A stretch of 64,000 nucleotides of DNA from positions 20,357-84,356 of the forward strand of contig NZ_NWVC01000009.1 of NCBI RefSeq assembly GCF_002374855.1. The letters are read 5' to 3'. Below are positions 17,355 to 25,529 of this stretch, piece by piece. The position numbers and the translations under genes were made by a program. Below the pieces are notes generated by a model. It did not search any database. It saw only the letters and a list, made by a program, of their open reading frames with translations, and had not been told where the DNA came from. Origin of the DNA: Sphingomonas adhaesiva. Its GTDB lineage: Bacteria; Pseudomonadota; Alphaproteobacteria; Sphingomonadales; Sphingomonadaceae. How positions within the stretch are numbered: the stretch's first letter is position 1; each line of letters opens with the position of its first letter.

Positions 17355-19778
17355 ATGACGCGAAGCAGCAGGCGCGAAGCGATGACGATGCGGGTGGCGC
17401 GGTGGTGCGCGATGCTGGCGGCGGGGCTGCTGCTCGCCCCGGGAACAGGCATGGCGCAGCCGTCGCCGGTGGATGCCGCCACGGCGCAGCTGGCGCAGGC
17501 GGAAAGCGACTTGCGGTCCGTCGATCGCGCGCTGGACGGCCGGATCACCCCGGACCAGCGCGCCGACCTGCGCGATACCGCGACCGGCGCGCGCGGCGCC
17601 GCACTGGCCGCGGCCAGCCAATTGTCGCAACAGCTGGCGCTGATCGACGCGCGGCTGGCGCAGCTCGGCCCCTCCCCTGCCGCGGGCGAGGCGGCGGACA
17701 TCCGCGGCGAGCGCGCGCGGCTGACGAAACAGCGCAACCTGCTCGATTCCGCGGTCAAGCGCGGGCGCCTGCTGGGGGTCGAAGCCGATCAGCTGGCCGA
17801 CGAGATCACGCAAAGCCAAGCCGAACAATTCGGGCAGATGATCTCTACCCGCGTCGCCTCCCCCGTCACGCCAGCCTTCTGGTCGGCAGTACTTCATGCC
17901 GCACCGCGCGACACGCGGCGGGTGGCGATGCTGGTCGCGCACGGCGCCGACAGCGTCGCACAGGGACGCCGGGGCGCGCTGCCATGGGCGGCAGTGCTCG
18001 GGCTGGCGGCGGCGGTCGCGATCATGCTGCCGGGCCGGCTGGCCGCGCAGCGCCTCGCGCTGCGGCTGCTGATCGACGGCGCGCCGGGTCACCGCGTCCG
18101 GCGATCGGCCAATGCGATCTGGCGCATCCTGGTCGGTACGCTGGCGCCGCTACTGGCGACGGGCGCGCTGGTGGCAGGGCTTCGATGGTCGGGGCTGCAG
18201 CCGCAGGGTTGGGATACCCTGTTCGACGCGCTGGTCGCGGCGGCGTCGTTCGCCGGCTTCGCCGCGTCCACCACCGGCGCGCTGCTGATGCGGCACCAGC
18301 CGACGTGGCGGGTCGCGCCGATCGCCGACGACGTCGCGCATCACCTGCGCCCGTTCAGCTGGCCGCTGGCAGCGCTCGTCGCCTTCGCGATCCTGGCGCA
18401 GGCGGTGATCACCGCCACCGGGATCAGCGGCGCCGCGGTCAGCGCGACGCAGGTGGCGGAAGTAATGCTGCACCTGGCGCTGATCGTCGGCGCGCTGGTG
18501 GCGGTGGCGCGGCTGCGCGCCGCGCGGGCCGACGCCGATGCGGACACCCCTGCCCGCGCCGGGCTGGGCGCCGCTTCCGTGGTCGCATGGGGGATGGTGG
18601 CGACGGCGCTGATCGCGCTGCTGATCGGCTATCTGGGCTTCGCGCTGTTCGTCGTCCAGCTGGCGGCCTGGGCGGTCATCCTGGGCAGTGCGGTCTATCT
18701 GCTGATGGCCGCGGTGGACGATATCGCGGTGACCGTCTTCACCCGCGACAGCCCCGCCGGGCGCATCCTGTCGCGCGCGCTGGGCGTGCGCGGCACGTTG
18801 ATCGACCAGTTCGGCGTGCTGCTGTCGGGCGTGCTGCGCGTGATGCTGGCGATCGCGGCGCTGGGCCTGCTGTTCTTCCCGTTCGGCGCGGGCGACGGAG
18901 TCGGCTCGATGTTCGGCCGCCTCGCGACGCTGGCATCGGGGGTGACGGTCGGCGGGATCTTCATCTCGCCGGGTGCGATCCTGCGCGGGCTGGCGGTGCT
19001 GTTCATCGGCCTGACGCTGCTGCGTGCGTTCATGCGCTGGCTGGAGGGCAAGTTCTTGCCGGCGACCGACCTGGACGGATCGGGGCGCAATTCGATCAGC
19101 CTGGTCGCGCGCTACGTGGGTGTCGCGCTGGCGGTGATCTGGGCGCTGGCGTCGCTGGGGATCGGGGTGGAGCGGATCGCGCTGCTACTGTCGGCGCTGT
19201 CGGTGGGTATCGGCTTCGGCCTTCAGGCGATCACCTCGAACTTCGTGTCGGGGCTGATCCTGCTGGCGGAGCGGCCGATCAAGATCGGCGACCTGGTGCG
19301 GATCGGCACCGACGAAGGCGACGTGAAGCGGATCAGCGTGCGATCGACCGAGATCGAGCTGCCGGACCATTCGACATTGATCGTCCCCAATTCCGAACTG
19401 ATTACCAAGACCGTCCACAACAAGACGCTGGCCAGCCCGCTGGGGCGCATCCAGATCCAGTTCTCGATCCCGATCGAGGCCGATGCCGATGCCGCGCGGG
19501 ACATCATCGCCAGCGCCTTTGCCGCGGAGGAAGCGGTGCTGGACGATCCCGCCCCCGCGGTGTTCATCGATTCGATTGTCGACGGGCGCGTGTTCTTCAA
19601 CTGCTTCGCGCATGTCGCCAGCCCGCGCGCCGCCTATCGCACGCGCAGCCAGCTGTTCACCGTCATCCTGCGGCGTTTCCGCGAGGACGGGATCGAATTG
19701 GGCACCGTGCCGCAGCGGATGGAGCTGATCCGCACGCCGGGCGATCCGCTGCCACCGCAGACGCAGCCCCCCGCCTAG
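17355..19778 (+). CDS. DUF3772-type large mechanosensitive channel, MscS family
   Basis: An 807-aa inner-membrane protein. The signal peptide (ending GTGMAQ) precedes a periplasmic helical DUF3772-like region to about residue 190, rich in heptad-like Leu/Ala. Around ten membrane segments follow, then the conserved MscS pore and upper vestibule: LSVGIGFGLQAITSNFVSGL, AERPIKIGDLVRIG, VRSTEIELPDHSTLIVPNS, and KTVHNKTL. The protein acts as an osmotic safety valve or a more selective channel. ATG 17355 is used; ATG at 17382 or 17388 would give a more compact signal peptide. It is divergent from the GPH transporter (89-bp spacer). Its location before a trehalose operon is suggestive of osmotic physiology, but no shared transcript is evident. 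Confidence 0.88.
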   Translation: MTRSSRREAMTMRVARWCAMLAAGLLLAPGTGMAQPSPVDAATAQLAQAESDLRSVDRALDGRITPDQRADLRDTATGARGAALAAASQLSQQLALIDARLAQLGPSPAAGEAADIRGERARLTKQRNLLDSAVKRGRLLGVEADQLADEITQSQAEQFGQMISTRVASPVTPAFWSAVLHAAPRDTRRVAMLVAHGADSVAQGRRGALPWAAVLGLAAAVAIMLPGRLAAQRLALRLLIDGAPGHRVRRSANAIWRILVGTLAPLLATGALVAGLRWSGLQPQGWDTLFDALVAAASFAGFAASTTGALLMRHQPTWRVAPIADDVAHHLRPFSWPLAALVAFAILAQAVITATGISGAAVSATQVAEVMLHLALIVGALVAVARLRAARADADADTPARAGLGAASVVAWGMVATALIALLIGYLGFALFVVQLAAWAVILGSAVYLLMAAVDDIAVTVFTRDSPAGRILSRALGVRGTLIDQFGVLLSGVLRVMLAIAALGLLFFPFGAGDGVGSMFGRLATLASGVTVGGIFISPGAILRGLAVLFIGLTLLRAFMRWLEGKFLPATDLDGSGRNSISLVARYVGVALAVIWALASLGIGVERIALLLSALSVGIGFGLQAITSNFVSGLILLAERPIKIGDLVRIGTDEGDVKRISVRSTEIELPDHSTLIVPNSELITKTVHNKTLASPLGRIQIQFSIPIEADADAARDIIASAFAAEEAVLDDPAPAVFIDSIVDGRVFFNCFAHVASPRAAYRTRSQLFTVILRRFREDGIELGTVPQRMELIRTPGDPLPPQTQPPA

Positions 19779-19888
19779 CGTATCCGAGGCTGATCCACCG
19801 CAACCGCAGATGAATTTTCTTACCCCGTGCGACGAACCGTGCGATCGTGGGTTGTGCGCCTGCGAACGATAAAAAGGGGTTCGGATCG

Positions 19889-21988
19889 TTGGACACATTG
19901 CCGGACCGGCTGCAGCCGGGCTCGCCCTATCCGCTTGGTGCGACCTTCGACGGTGAAGGCGTCAATTTCGCGGTCTTTTCGGCCAATGCCGATGCGATCG
20001 ACCTGTGCATCTTCGATCCCGGCGGTCGCCGCGAACTGGGCCGACTGCCGCTGCCGGAATGCACCGACGAAGTGTGGCACGGCTATCTGCCCGATGTCGG
20101 GCCGGGCCTCACCTACGGCTTTCGCGCGCATGGCCGGTATGAGCCGGAGGCCGGCCACCGGTTCAACCCCAACAAGCTGCTGCTCGATCCCTATGCGCGC
20201 AAGCTGCAAGGGCAGATCAAATGGACCGACGCGCTCCACGGCTATCGCATCGGATCGCGCAAGGAAGATTTGTCGTTCGACAAGCGCGACAGCGCGCCCG
20301 CCATGCCCAAGGCGGTGGTCGTCGACGATCACTGGGACTGGTCGCGCGATACCCGCCCGAACACGCCCTGGTCGGACACCGTCATCTACGAAGCGCACGT
20401 CAAGGGGCTGACGAAGCTGATGGAGGAGGTGCCGGCGCGCGAACGCGGCACCTACGCCGCGCTCGGCCATCCCGCGGTGATCCGCCACCTGAAGCGGATC
20501 GGCGTTACCGCGATCGAACTGCTACCGATCCACGCGTTCACGCAGGACCGCTTCCTTCAGGAAAAGGGGCTGCGCAACTATTGGGGCTATAACACGCTCG
20601 GCTTCTTCGCTCCTGAGCAGGGCTATATGTCCTCGGAGCATCAGGACGAGCTGCGCCGCGCCGTCCACCGTCTGCACAAGGCCGGGATCGAGGTGATCCT
20701 GGACGTCGTCTACAACCACACCTGCGAAGGGTCGGAACGCGGCCCGACGCTGTCGTGGCGCGGACTGGACAATGCCAGCTACTACCGGCTGGTCGCCGAC
20801 AATCCGCGCTACACGATCAACGACACCGGCACCGGCAACACGCTGAACATGAGCAAGGCGCGCGTGATCCAGATGGTGGCGGATTCGCTGCGCTACTGGG
20901 CGACGAGTTTCGGTATCGACGGCTTCCGGTTCGACCTTGGCCTGACGCTGGGGCGCGAGGCGACGGGGTTCGATCCGGGGGCGGCGTTCTTCGACGTGCT
21001 GCGCCAGGATCCGGTGCTGGGCCGGCTGAAGCTGATCGCCGAGCCTTGGGACGTCGGGCCGGGCGGCTACCAGCTCGGCAATTTCCCGCCGGGCTTCGCC
21101 GAATGGAACGACAAGTACCGCGACACGGTGCGCGAATATTGGCGCGGAGAACCGGGCAAGCGCGGCGATCTGGCCGCGCGGCTGGCGGGGTCGGGCGACC
21201 TGTTCGATCGCCGCGCGCGGCGCCCGTGGGCGAGCGTCAACCTGCTGGCGGCGCATGACGGCTTCACGCTGGCCGATACGGTGATGTACGAGGAGCGCCA
21301 CAACGAGGCGAATGGCGAGGATAATCGCGACGGTCATTCGCACAACGCCTCGCGCAACTGGGGCGCCGAGGGGCCGACCGACGATCCGGCGATCAACGAC
21401 GCGCGCGGGCGGGTGATGCGCTCGATGCTGACCACGCTGATGGCGTCGCTGGGCACGCCGATGCTGGTCGCGGGCGACGAATTCGGCCGGACGCAAAAGG
21501 GCAACAACAATGCCTATTGTCAGGACAACGCTATCAGCTGGCTCGACTGGAACGCCGCCGCGACGCCGGAGGGGCAGGCGCAGATCGATTATGTCGCGCG
21601 TCTGGCGGAGCTGCGGCGGCGCTATCCGGTGCTGCATGCCGCGACCTTCCTGTACGGGCAGGATTCCCCTGGACACGGCATCAACGACGTCGAATGGTGG
21701 GACGAGCGCGGGCAGCAATTGTCGGCGGAGGATTGGGACAATCCCGATGGCCGCGCGCTGATGATGCGACGCGCGGTCCGCACCGATGACGGTCAGGTGG
21801 AGGCGGTGTCGCTGCTGCTGAACGCCAGCGGCGATCCCGTGACCTTCCACCTGCCGCCGCCGCACGCCAGCCGCACCGTGCTGATCGACAGCGCCCGCCC
21901 CGACCAAGGGGAGATCGCGATCGACGACAGTTACGAGGTCGCACCGCAGGGTGCGGTTCTGGTCACGTGGCGGAGCGCATTCGAATGA
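19889..21988 (+). CDS. glgX: glycogen debranching enzyme GlgX (isoamylase type)
   Basis: A GH13 alpha-1,6-glucosidase of about 699 aa. The N-terminal CBM48 (PGSPYPLGATFDGEGVNFAV) is followed by the TIM barrel: DVVYNHTCEG, the nucleophile region DGFRFDLGLTLGRE, acid/base LIAEPWDVGPGGYQLG, and AAHDGFTLADTVMYEERHN. Near the C-terminus are GDEFGRTQKGNNNAYCQDN and ISWLDW. I start at TTG 19889 because AAAAAGGGG at 19871-19879 is correctly spaced in front of it and CBM48 homology begins directly after. The longer GTG 19847 lacks an RBS. It removes branches left after phosphorylase action, supplying linear maltodextrins for TreY. It is the first gene of the trehalose operon. Confidence 0.93.
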   Translation: MDTLPDRLQPGSPYPLGATFDGEGVNFAVFSANADAIDLCIFDPGGRRELGRLPLPECTDEVWHGYLPDVGPGLTYGFRAHGRYEPEAGHRFNPNKLLLDPYARKLQGQIKWTDALHGYRIGSRKEDLSFDKRDSAPAMPKAVVVDDHWDWSRDTRPNTPWSDTVIYEAHVKGLTKLMEEVPARERGTYAALGHPAVIRHLKRIGVTAIELLPIHAFTQDRFLQEKGLRNYWGYNTLGFFAPEQGYMSSEHQDELRRAVHRLHKAGIEVILDVVYNHTCEGSERGPTLSWRGLDNASYYRLVADNPRYTINDTGTGNTLNMSKARVIQMVADSLRYWATSFGIDGFRFDLGLTLGREATGFDPGAAFFDVLRQDPVLGRLKLIAEPWDVGPGGYQLGNFPPGFAEWNDKYRDTVREYWRGEPGKRGDLAARLAGSGDLFDRRARRPWASVNLLAAHDGFTLADTVMYEERHNEANGEDNRDGHSHNASRNWGAEGPTDDPAINDARGRVMRSMLTTLMASLGTPMLVAGDEFGRTQKGNNNAYCQDNAISWLDWNAAATPEGQAQIDYVARLAELRRRYPVLHAATFLYGQDSPGHGINDVEWWDERGQQLSAEDWDNPDGRALMMRRAVRTDDGQVEAVSLLLNASGDPVTFHLPPPHASRTVLIDSARPDQGEIAIDDSYEVAPQGAVLVTWRSAFE

Positions 21989-23673
21989 TCGGCTGGGGGC
22001 CGCAGCCAGACGCGGACGGCACAACCCGTTTCCGGCTGTGGGCGCCGGATGCCGATGCGGTCACGCTGGAGGTAGAGGGCGCCGCGCCCGTCGCGATGAC
22101 CGCCACCGGTGAGGGCTGGATGGCCGCCAACGCCCCTTCCCCGCCCGGCACCCGCTATCGCTTCCGCATCGGCGACACCGCGGTACCCGACCCCGCATCG
22201 CGCGTGCAGTCCGGCGGCGTCCATGGGTGGAGCGTGGTCACCGCGTCGGGGTTCGACTGGCGGCATGACGACTGGCGCGGGCGTCAGTGGCACGAAACCG
22301 TGCTGATCGAACTTCACCCCGGCACGATGGGCGGATTCGCCGGGATCGCGAGGCAGCTGGCGTCGCTGGCGCAGCTGGGGATCACCGCGATCGAGCTGAT
22401 GCCGGTCGGCGCGTTCGGCGGCACGCGTGGCTGGGGTTATGACGGGGTGCTGCCCTATGCGGTGCAGGAAGATTACGGGTCGCCCGATGATCTGCGCGCG
22501 CTGGTCGATGCCGCGCACGGCCATGGCATTTCGGTGTTCCTGGACGTCGTCTACAACCACTTCGGGCCGGACGGGAATTACCTGAACCTCTACGCCGCGC
22601 GGTTCTTCGACGCGGACGTCGATACGCCGTGGGGCGGTGCGGTCGCCGTGGCGGAGGAGGCGGTGGCGCGCTTCTTCATCGACAACGCGCTGATGTGGCT
22701 GCGCGATTATCGCATCGACGGGCTGCGGTTCGACGCGGTGCATGCGATCCGCAGTCCCGCGTTCCTCGACCGGATGGCGCGCGAGATCCGGGCGGCGCTG
22801 CCCGACCGGCACGTCCATCTCGTACTCGAAAACGAGGAGAATGACGCCGCGCGTCTGGCACGCGGCGGCTATGACGCACAGTGGAACGACGATTTCCACA
22901 ACGTCCTCCACGTCCTGCTGACCGGCGAGCGTGATTCCTATTACGCCGATTTCGCGGATCGCCCCGCCCAGCGGCTTGCGCGATGCCTGACGGAAGGCTT
23001 CATCTATCAGGGCGAGGGATCGGCTAATCACGACGGCGCGTCGCGCGGCACGCCCAGCGCGCACCTGCCGCCGACGGCGTTCGTCGCCTTCCTGCAGAAC
23101 CACGACCAGGTCGGCAATCGCGCCATGGGGGAGCGGCTGATATCGCTGACCGATCCGGCACGGCTGCGCGCGGCGACCGCGCTGCTGCTGCTGTCGCCGC
23201 AGATCCCGATGCTGTTCATGGGTGAGGAACAGGGCAGCGAGACGCCGTTCCTGTTCTTCACCGATTTCCATGACGAACTCGCCAATGCGGTGCGCGAAGG
23301 GCGCCGCCGGGAATTCGCGAGATTCGCCGCCTTCGCCGATCCGGACGCTCGCGCGGCCATCCCCGACCCCAACGCTGCCGCCACCTTCGATGCGTCGCGC
23401 GCCACACCGGGGCCGGCGGCGGACGATTGGCGGACCTTCTACCGCCACCTGCTGGCGCTGCGGCATACACGCATCGTTCCGCACCTGGCGGGTGCGACCG
23501 CGCTGGATGCGTCCGCCACCGGCGATGCCGCGGTTACCGCGCGCTGGCGGCTGGCGGACGGCAGCACATTGGGCTTTGCGGTCGACCTTGGCGATGTCCC
23601 CGCCCCGCTGCCGACCCCGCCGGGGGTGATCGTCACCGACAGCACGCGCTTCGTCGCCTGGATCGCGCCGTGA
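21985..23673 (+). CDS. treZ: malto-oligosyltrehalose trehalohydrolase TreZ
   Basis: 562 aa; ATG 21985 overlaps the glgX stop (ATGA). A CBM48-like N-domain (FRLWAPDADAVTLEVEG) precedes the GH13 barrel with GYDGVLPYAVQEDYGSPDDL, DVVYNHFGPDGNYLN, nucleophile Asp in IDGLRFDAVHAI, acid/base Glu in LVLENEEND and FLQNHDQVGNRAMGERL. The motif PMLFMGEEQGSETPFLFFTD is diagnostic for TreZ. It hydrolyses the alpha-1,4 bond next to the terminal trehalose unit made by TreY, releasing free trehalose. An upstream in-frame GTG at 21967 is possible but the ATGA coupling is more likely. Confidence 0.94.
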   Translation: MIGWGPQPDADGTTRFRLWAPDADAVTLEVEGAAPVAMTATGEGWMAANAPSPPGTRYRFRIGDTAVPDPASRVQSGGVHGWSVVTASGFDWRHDDWRGRQWHETVLIELHPGTMGGFAGIARQLASLAQLGITAIELMPVGAFGGTRGWGYDGVLPYAVQEDYGSPDDLRALVDAAHGHGISVFLDVVYNHFGPDGNYLNLYAARFFDADVDTPWGGAVAVAEEAVARFFIDNALMWLRDYRIDGLRFDAVHAIRSPAFLDRMAREIRAALPDRHVHLVLENEENDAARLARGGYDAQWNDDFHNVLHVLLTGERDSYYADFADRPAQRLARCLTEGFIYQGEGSANHDGASRGTPSAHLPPTAFVAFLQNHDQVGNRAMGERLISLTDPARLRAATALLLLSPQIPMLFMGEEQGSETPFLFFTDFHDELANAVREGRRREFARFAAFADPDARAAIPDPNAAATFDASRATPGPAADDWRTFYRHLLALRHTRIVPHLAGATALDASATGDAAVTARWRLADGSTLGFAVDLGDVPAPLPTPPGVIVTDSTRFVAWIAP

Positions 23674-25529
23674 CCGCCGGCTTTGGCCTGCAACGCGACT
23701 GGGTCGACGCCGATGGCCGGGCACAGCGCGTCGAGGAGGATGTCCTGCGCGCGATCCGCGACCGGCTGGACTCCACCCCCGCGGCCGAAGCGTTCCTGTC
23801 CGGGGATGCGGGTGCGCGCGTGCCCCTGCCGCCCGGTTGCGCCGGCATCGCGCAGGTGACGTTCGAGGACGGCAGCGGCGCGGCCCTCCCGCTCGACGAG
23901 GCGGGACGGCTGCCCGCGCTTGACAAGGTCGGCTATCACCATGTCGAGGTGGCGGGCCGGCGCTTCCAGCTGGCGCTGGCGCCGCGCCGCTGCCCGGAAC
24001 CGCCGCCGCGCGGCTGGGGCGTGGCGGTGCAGATCCCCGCTCTGCGCGGTCGTGCTGAGCGCGCATTCGGCGACGCCGGAACCTTGGCCGACAGCGCAGC
24101 GGCGCTGGCGCGCGCCCATGCGTGCGCGGTCGCGATCAGCCCGACGCATGCGCTGTTCCCCGCCGCCCCCGCGCGTTTCAGCCCCTATTCGCCGTCCAGC
24201 CGACTGTTCCACAATGTCATGCTCGCCGACCCCGGGCTGATCGGCCTGCCGCTCCCCCCTGCCCCGGCCGCACCTCTGATCGACTGGCAACGGGCGATCC
24301 CGGCGCGGATGGCGGCGCTGCGCGGCGCGTACGACGCGGCGGGCGAGGCCGCGCGCGCCGCGGCGCTGGCCTATCGCCGGCAGAAGGGCGCTGCGCTGGA
24401 ACATCATGCGCGGTTCGATGCGCTGCACGGACGGCTGGGCGGCAACGGTTGGCGCGACTGGCCGGCCGAACTGCACGACGCGCGCGGCGAAGCGGTGTTG
24501 CGCTTCGCCGCGGAGGCGGAAGGCGACATCGCCTTCTTCGCCTTCCTGCAATGGCTGACCGATCTGACGCTGGCGCAGGCGCAGCGCGTGGCGGGCGGCG
24601 CGATGACGGTGGGGCTGGTCGCCGATCTGGCGGTCGGCATGGCGCCCGACGGCAGCCATGCGTGGAGCGCGCCCGGCGAGGTGCTGACCGGCCTCAGCCT
24701 CGGTGCGCCGCCCGATCCGCTGGGGCCGGACGGGCAGAATTGGGGCATCACCACGCTCGACCCCTTCGCGCTGGAACGCAACGGGTTCGCACCCTTCATC
24801 GCGACGCTGCGCGCGGCATTCGCGCATGCGGGCGGGTTGCGCGTCGACCACGCACTGGGGCTGGAGCGATTGTGGGTGATCCCGGAGGGTGCCAGCGCCG
24901 ATCAGGGCGCGTACCTGACGATGCCGGGCGACCACCTGCGCCGCATCCTGTCGATCGAGGCGCAGCGCGCCGGCGCGATCGTCATCGCGGAGGACCTGGG
25001 GACCGTGCCGCCCGGTTTTCGCGACACGCTGGCGGCGCGGTGCATGCTGGGGATGCGCGTTCTGCCGTTCGAGCGCGATCGCGACGGCGGTTTCACCCCG
25101 CCCGCGCAATGGGACGAAGCGGCGGTGGCGATGACCGGCACTCACGACACCCCCACGATCGCCGGCTGGTGGAAGGGCCGCGACCTCGACTGGCGGGAGA
25201 AGCTGGGCGCCACGGTCGACCGCGCGCATCGCGACACGGAACGTGCTGCGCTGTGGCAGGCGATCGGCGGCGCCGGCGACCCGCCGGACGAAGCACCGGT
25301 CGACGCGATCCTCGCGCATGTCGCCGCGGCACCGGGGGCGCTGGCGATCTTCCCGATGGAGGACCTGCTGGCGCTGGAAGAGCAGCCCAACCTGCCGGGC
25401 ACGATCGACGAACATCCCAACTGGCGGCGGCGGCTGGTCGCGGCGACGGACGTGCTGCTCGCCCGTCGTCCGGTTTCCCGACGGACCGCGGCGCTGACCG
25501 CGCAACGCCCCGGAAAGGCATCCTCATGA
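23670..25529 (+). CDS. malQ: 4-alpha-glucanotransferase MalQ
   Basis: 619 aa of GH77; GTG 23670 overlaps the treZ stop (GTGA). Recognisable amylomaltase motifs: FSPYSPSSRLF, a central YRRQKGAALEHHARFDALH, GLVADLAVGMAPDGSHAW with DPLGPDGQNWGITTLDP, nucleophile Asp in LRVDHALGLERLWVIPEG, acid/base Glu in IVIAEDLGTVP, Asp in MTGTHDTPTIAGWWKG, and a C-terminal PNLPGTIDEHPNWRRR. It disproportionates short maltodextrins into chains long enough for TreY. Being inside the tre operon, it likely recycles the short products of GlgX and TreY/TreZ. Confidence 0.93.
   Translation: MTAGFGLQRDWVDADGRAQRVEEDVLRAIRDRLDSTPAAEAFLSGDAGARVPLPPGCAGIAQVTFEDGSGAALPLDEAGRLPALDKVGYHHVEVAGRRFQLALAPRRCPEPPPRGWGVAVQIPALRGRAERAFGDAGTLADSAAALARAHACAVAISPTHALFPAAPARFSPYSPSSRLFHNVMLADPGLIGLPLPPAPAAPLIDWQRAIPARMAALRGAYDAAGEAARAAALAYRRQKGAALEHHARFDALHGRLGGNGWRDWPAELHDARGEAVLRFAAEAEGDIAFFAFLQWLTDLTLAQAQRVAGGAMTVGLVADLAVGMAPDGSHAWSAPGEVLTGLSLGAPPDPLGPDGQNWGITTLDPFALERNGFAPFIATLRAAFAHAGGLRVDHALGLERLWVIPEGASADQGAYLTMPGDHLRRILSIEAQRAGAIVIAEDLGTVPPGFRDTLAARCMLGMRVLPFERDRDGGFTPPAQWDEAAVAMTGTHDTPTIAGWWKGRDLDWREKLGATVDRAHRDTERAALWQAIGGAGDPPDEAPVDAILAHVAAAPGALAIFPMEDLLALEEQPNLPGTIDEHPNWRRRLVAATDVLLARRPVSRRTAALTAQRPGKASS

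Noticed and set aside
23439..25505. Minus-strand open frame of about 690 codons
   Set aside because: Antisense to malQ, whose GH77 motifs are intact; no RBS or recognisable domain.
24122..25525. Long N-terminal extension of treY
   Set aside because: It overlaps malQ in another frame; TreY homology begins at the ATGA-coupled start at 25526.
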